A stretch of 64,000 nucleotides of DNA, from contig NZ_KB892439.1 in the NCBI RefSeq assembly GCF_000373805.1, forward strand, positions 152,398 through 216,397, given 5' to 3'. The stretch comes from Corynebacterium pilosum DSM 20521 = CIP 103422. GTDB lineage: Bacteria > Actinomycetota > Actinomycetes > Mycobacteriales > Mycobacteriaceae. Below the pieces are notes generated by a model. The model was not told the DNA's origin. It saw only the letters and a program-made list of their open reading frames with translations, and ran no database searches. This document shows, piece by piece, positions 61,736 to 64,000 of this stretch. Numbering within the stretch: the stretch's first letter is position 1; each line of letters opens with the position of its first letter. The position numbers and the translations under genes are program-made.

Positions 61736-62800
61736 ATGACGCAATCATTTCATTCTGAAACTAAAGTCCCCGGAGGAAAACTGGTGGTCGTCGACATCGA
61801 CACCGATGGCGACGTGATCACTAACGCGAAGATTTCCGGGGACTTTTTCCTCGAACCCGAAGAAGCCTACGATGCCCTGGGGCCCGCCCTGCAGGGTGCT
61901 TCCACCAACGACGACACCGCTGCACTGACCAATCGCCTTGATGCTGCTTTAGCCTCCATCGATGGGGTGGCCCTGCACGGCTTCACCACCCGCGATGTCG
62001 CACAAACCGTGCGCCGCGCAGTCACCGGTGCCGTCGACTTCACCGATTTGACCTGGGAGATCATCCACCCCGGTCCCCTGCCCACGGTGATGAACGTTGC
62101 ATTAGACGAACTTTTAATGGACCAGGTTGATTCAGGCCAGCGTGGCCCTACGCTACGTTTCTGGGAGTGGGAGGATCGCGCAACCGTGATCGGCTCCTAC
62201 CAGTCCTACGTCAATGAGCTGCAGCCCGAGGGTGTGGCCGAGCATGACGTGCAAGTTGTTCGTCGTGTGTCCGGCGGAGGCGCCATGTTTATGGAAGGCG
62301 GCAACTGCATCACCTACTCCCTCTATGTACCGAAGGAGCTGGTGGCGGGGTTGTCCTACGCAGATTCCTATGAGTTCTTGGACCGCTGGGTCTTGGCAGC
62401 GCTTGCCGAGCACGGGGTGAACGCGTGGTACGTGCCGATCAACGACATCACCTCTGATGGCGGCAAGATCGGCGGTGCCGCCCAGAAGCGGAAAGGCTCG
62501 ACTGTGCTCCACCACGTCACGATGAGCTATGACATCGACGCGGACAAGATGATGGACGTGCTGCGCGTGGGTAAGGCGAAGATCGCCGACAAGGGAATCC
62601 GCTCAGCGAAGAAGCGCGTGGACCCGTTGCGCCGCCAGACCGGTGCCCCACGCGAAGACGTGATCGACACGATGAAGACCACGTTCGCCAACCGCTACGG
62701 GGCCCAGCCTGCGGAGCTTTCGCAAGAGGATCTCGACGCAGCCCAGCACCTCGTGGACACGAAGTATGCCACCGAAGAGTGGACCCACCGCGTGCCCTAA
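61736..62800 (+). CDS. lplA: Lipoate-protein ligase with N-terminal accessory domain
   Basis: This enzyme attaches lipoic acid to E2 and glycine-cleavage proteins. The 354-residue chain starts with the domain usually found at the C terminus of LplA (residues 1-100: GGKLVVVDIDTDGDVITNAK, SGDFFLEPEEAYDAL). The catalytic domain follows (about 110-350), with VVRRVSGGGAMFMEGGNC and GGKIGGAAQKRKGSTVLHH, where Lys contacts the lipoyl-AMP. The order is reversed compared with E. coli LplA, as in some archaeal and actinobacterial enzymes. It could supply the lipoyl groups needed by OdhA partners. A strong AAAGGGGAG precedes the ATG. Confidence 0.92.
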   Translation: MTQSFHSETKVPGGKLVVVDIDTDGDVITNAKISGDFFLEPEEAYDALGPALQGASTNDDTAALTNRLDAALASIDGVALHGFTTRDVAQTVRRAVTGAVDFTDLTWEIIHPGPLPTVMNVALDELLMDQVDSGQRGPTLRFWEWEDRATVIGSYQSYVNELQPEGVAEHDVQVVRRVSGGGAMFMEGGNCITYSLYVPKELVAGLSYADSYEFLDRWVLAALAEHGVNAWYVPINDITSDGGKIGGAAQKRKGSTVLHHVTMSYDIDADKMMDVLRVGKAKIADKGIRSAKKRVDPLRRQTGAPREDVIDTMKTTFANRYGAQPAELSQEDLDAAQHLVDTKYATEEWTHRVP

Positions 62801-62803
62801 GAG

Positions 62804-64000
62804 CTACACCAACATAAACGGTACGACGACGATCTTGAAGATCAACGCCACCGCGAATGTTGTGGAGTAGCCGTCCATGATCCGGTTATCGCTGGAGTTC
62901 TGCAGCGCGTACTGCAGTACCGCTGGCTGGCCAAGCAGGCCAGCCACCGCACCATTGGCGCGGCCGGCCGACTGCCCAAATGCCCACGCGAGGAGCAGGA
63001 GGGATCCACAGCCCACTAGGCCGACCAGCGCGGCGAGGCCGATCGTGATCAAACCATCCAGAGAGAAGGCCGTCGAAGCGAAGGCTGGGCCGGACGCAGT
63101 ACCGACCGACGCGAGGAACAGCATGAGGCCAAACTGGCGAATCGCATAGTTCGCCGAACGTGGCAGCTGCCACGCAAAGCGCCCAGTTCGGTTGAGCGCG
63201 CCAAGGACGAGGCCCGAAATCAGTGGTCCACCCGCCGCACCGATAACAAAGCTTGCCCCACCCGGCAGCGGGAATGGGATCGCCGCGAGGATGAAGCCAA
63301 GTGCTAGGCCGGTCGCCGTGGCAATCCAGTCCAATTCGTTAGCCACCTGGATTGAGTTACCCAGGTAGCTTTCCAAACGCGTGGCATTCTTGGTGGGAAC
63401 AATCACCTCAATGACATCGCCCGGTGCGATGTTCACATCGTCGGTAGCAAGTATTTCATCGTCGCCACGCCGAATACGAAGCGTCTGCGCGCCGAAACGT
63501 GCGTACAAGGGCAGGTTGTCCAGGCGGTTACCGGCAATGTCCTGGTTAGACACACTGAATTTCTGCACCGTTAACTGGGGCAGTCGGCGGGACAAAGGCT
63601 GGAGAGGGCGGCCGATGCGCTTGACGACGTCCTTACGCACACCTTCTTCCATCATCATGAAGACGGTGTCCCCCGGCTTCAGCTCGAAGGCGGAATCAAG
63701 CACCTGGGTCACCCCATTGCGGCGACGCATGCCAGCGGTGATGCTGGAACCGAACTCCTCGATTAGCTCCTCCGAGGTGACGGCGTGCTGCACGGCCATG
63801 CGCTCGCCACGCAGCTCACTACCAGCCGAGTTGTCCTCGTCACGGCTGGCCTTCCAGTTCTGGCCGATGGTCACTGCGACCAGCAAGATGGCCACAATAA
63901 TGCCCGTCGGGTAGCCAATGGAATAACCCACAGCGGGCAGGTCGGATTCGGTTTGTACCTGTGCCAGCGACAGCGAGGGCGTGGACGTCAGAGAACCGGC
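62804..64000 (-). CDS. Aspartate:alanine exchanger family transporter, C-terminal part (runs off the window)
   Basis: The sequence encodes 398 residues and stays open to the right edge, so the 5' end lies outside. Before the first possible internal start (GTG at 63931), the frame reads AGSLTSTPSLSLAQVQTESD, then VGYSIGYPTGII; AGSLTSTP is the family's conserved motif. Two RCK_C-like regulatory domains follow (about residues 60-210), then six membrane helices, the second having GPLISGLVLGALNRTGR. AAE-family (YidE/YbjL) members exchange aspartate, succinate or other anions. The 3' end lies three bases from lplA. Confidence 0.92.
   Translation of the reverse strand, partial: AGSLTSTPSLSLAQVQTESDLPAVGYSIGYPTGIIVAILLVAVTIGQNWKASRDEDNSAGSELRGERMAVQHAVTSEELIEEFGSSITAGMRRRNGVTQVLDSAFELKPGDTVFMMMEEGVRKDVVKRIGRPLQPLSRRLPQLTVQKFSVSNQDIAGNRLDNLPLYARFGAQTLRIRRGDDEILATDDVNIAPGDVIEVIVPTKNATRLESYLGNSIQVANELDWIATATGLALGFILAAIPFPLPGGASFVIGAAGGPLISGLVLGALNRTGRFAWQLPRSANYAIRQFGLMLFLASVGTASGPAFASTAFSLDGLITIGLAALVGLVGCGSLLLLAWAFGQSAGRANGAVAGLLGQPAVLQYALQNSSDNRIMDGYSTTFAVALIFKIVVVPFMLV

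Overview
The window is chromosomal DNA of a Corynebacterium. Several genes mark this group: an E1/E2-fused 2-oxoglutarate dehydrogenase (OdhA), mycothiol biosynthesis (MshB), glucosyl-3-phosphoglycerate synthase (GpgS) beside a second FolP, the SigE/zinc anti-sigma/TatB cluster, and actinobacterial DapD and DapC. From memory, gene order resembles the C. glutamicum region around odhA, glgA/glgC, dapD, dapC, mshB and typA, but the species cannot be named from sequence alone. Coding density is very high. No tRNA, rRNA, prophage, CRISPR array or transposase gene was seen.

Layout. 0-6.5 kb: ECF S component, MFS exporter, two hypothetical genes, a type-B carboxylesterase and a membrane protein. 6.5-14 kb: a fused ABC exporter and odhA, closed by a strong terminator and a palindromic repeat locus. 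14.3-21 kb: lipoprotein, stress-type membrane protein, MgtE-N/CBS protein, DUF1003 protein, Mrp ATPase, then tatB, anti-sigma factor, sigE and an O-methyltransferase. 21-26 kb: divergent glgC and glgA (glycogen), a GH32-like protein that seems to have lost its catalytic acids, and an RlmA-type methyltransferase. 26-29 kb: a minus-strand operon, LOG protein, folP, gpgS, DivIVA-like protein and DUF3117. 29-34 kb: a divergent DapD paralogue, two tandem amino-acid permeases and canonical dapD. A second copy of the palindromic repeat follows.

34.4-45 kb: an ESX/EspC-like secreted-type protein, GtrA, a pseudouridine synthase broken by an in-frame amber codon, dapC, ferredoxin, mshB, an orphan solute-binding lipoprotein, an MFS protein and typA. 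45-52 kb: a secreted protein behind a structured promoter, a DUF402 protein, an ArsC-like protein and a complete oligopeptide-type ABC transporter. 52.4-55.7 kb: a TPP-riboswitch-controlled ECF transporter (YkoE/D/C type) ending in a P-loop kinase. 55.7-64 kb: DUF2218 protein, ketopantoate-reductase-like protein, DUF808 protein, ZIP transporter with a small Cys protein, malic enzyme, a lipoate ligase with its accessory domain at the N terminus, and a transporter of the aspartate:alanine exchanger family that runs off the right edge.

Metabolic links: dapD and dapC serve diaminopimelate/lysine synthesis; glgC and glgA serve glycogen; gpgS starts glucosylglycerate-type polysaccharide synthesis; odhA, malic enzyme and lipoate ligase belong to central carbon and 2-oxoacid metabolism. 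Points most worth a second look are the MITE/REP-like palindromes, both between convergent genes; the catalytically stripped GH32 protein next to glgA; the EspC-like protein whose ribosome-binding site lies in a hairpin; the kinase in the TPP operon; and the palindrome before lplA.
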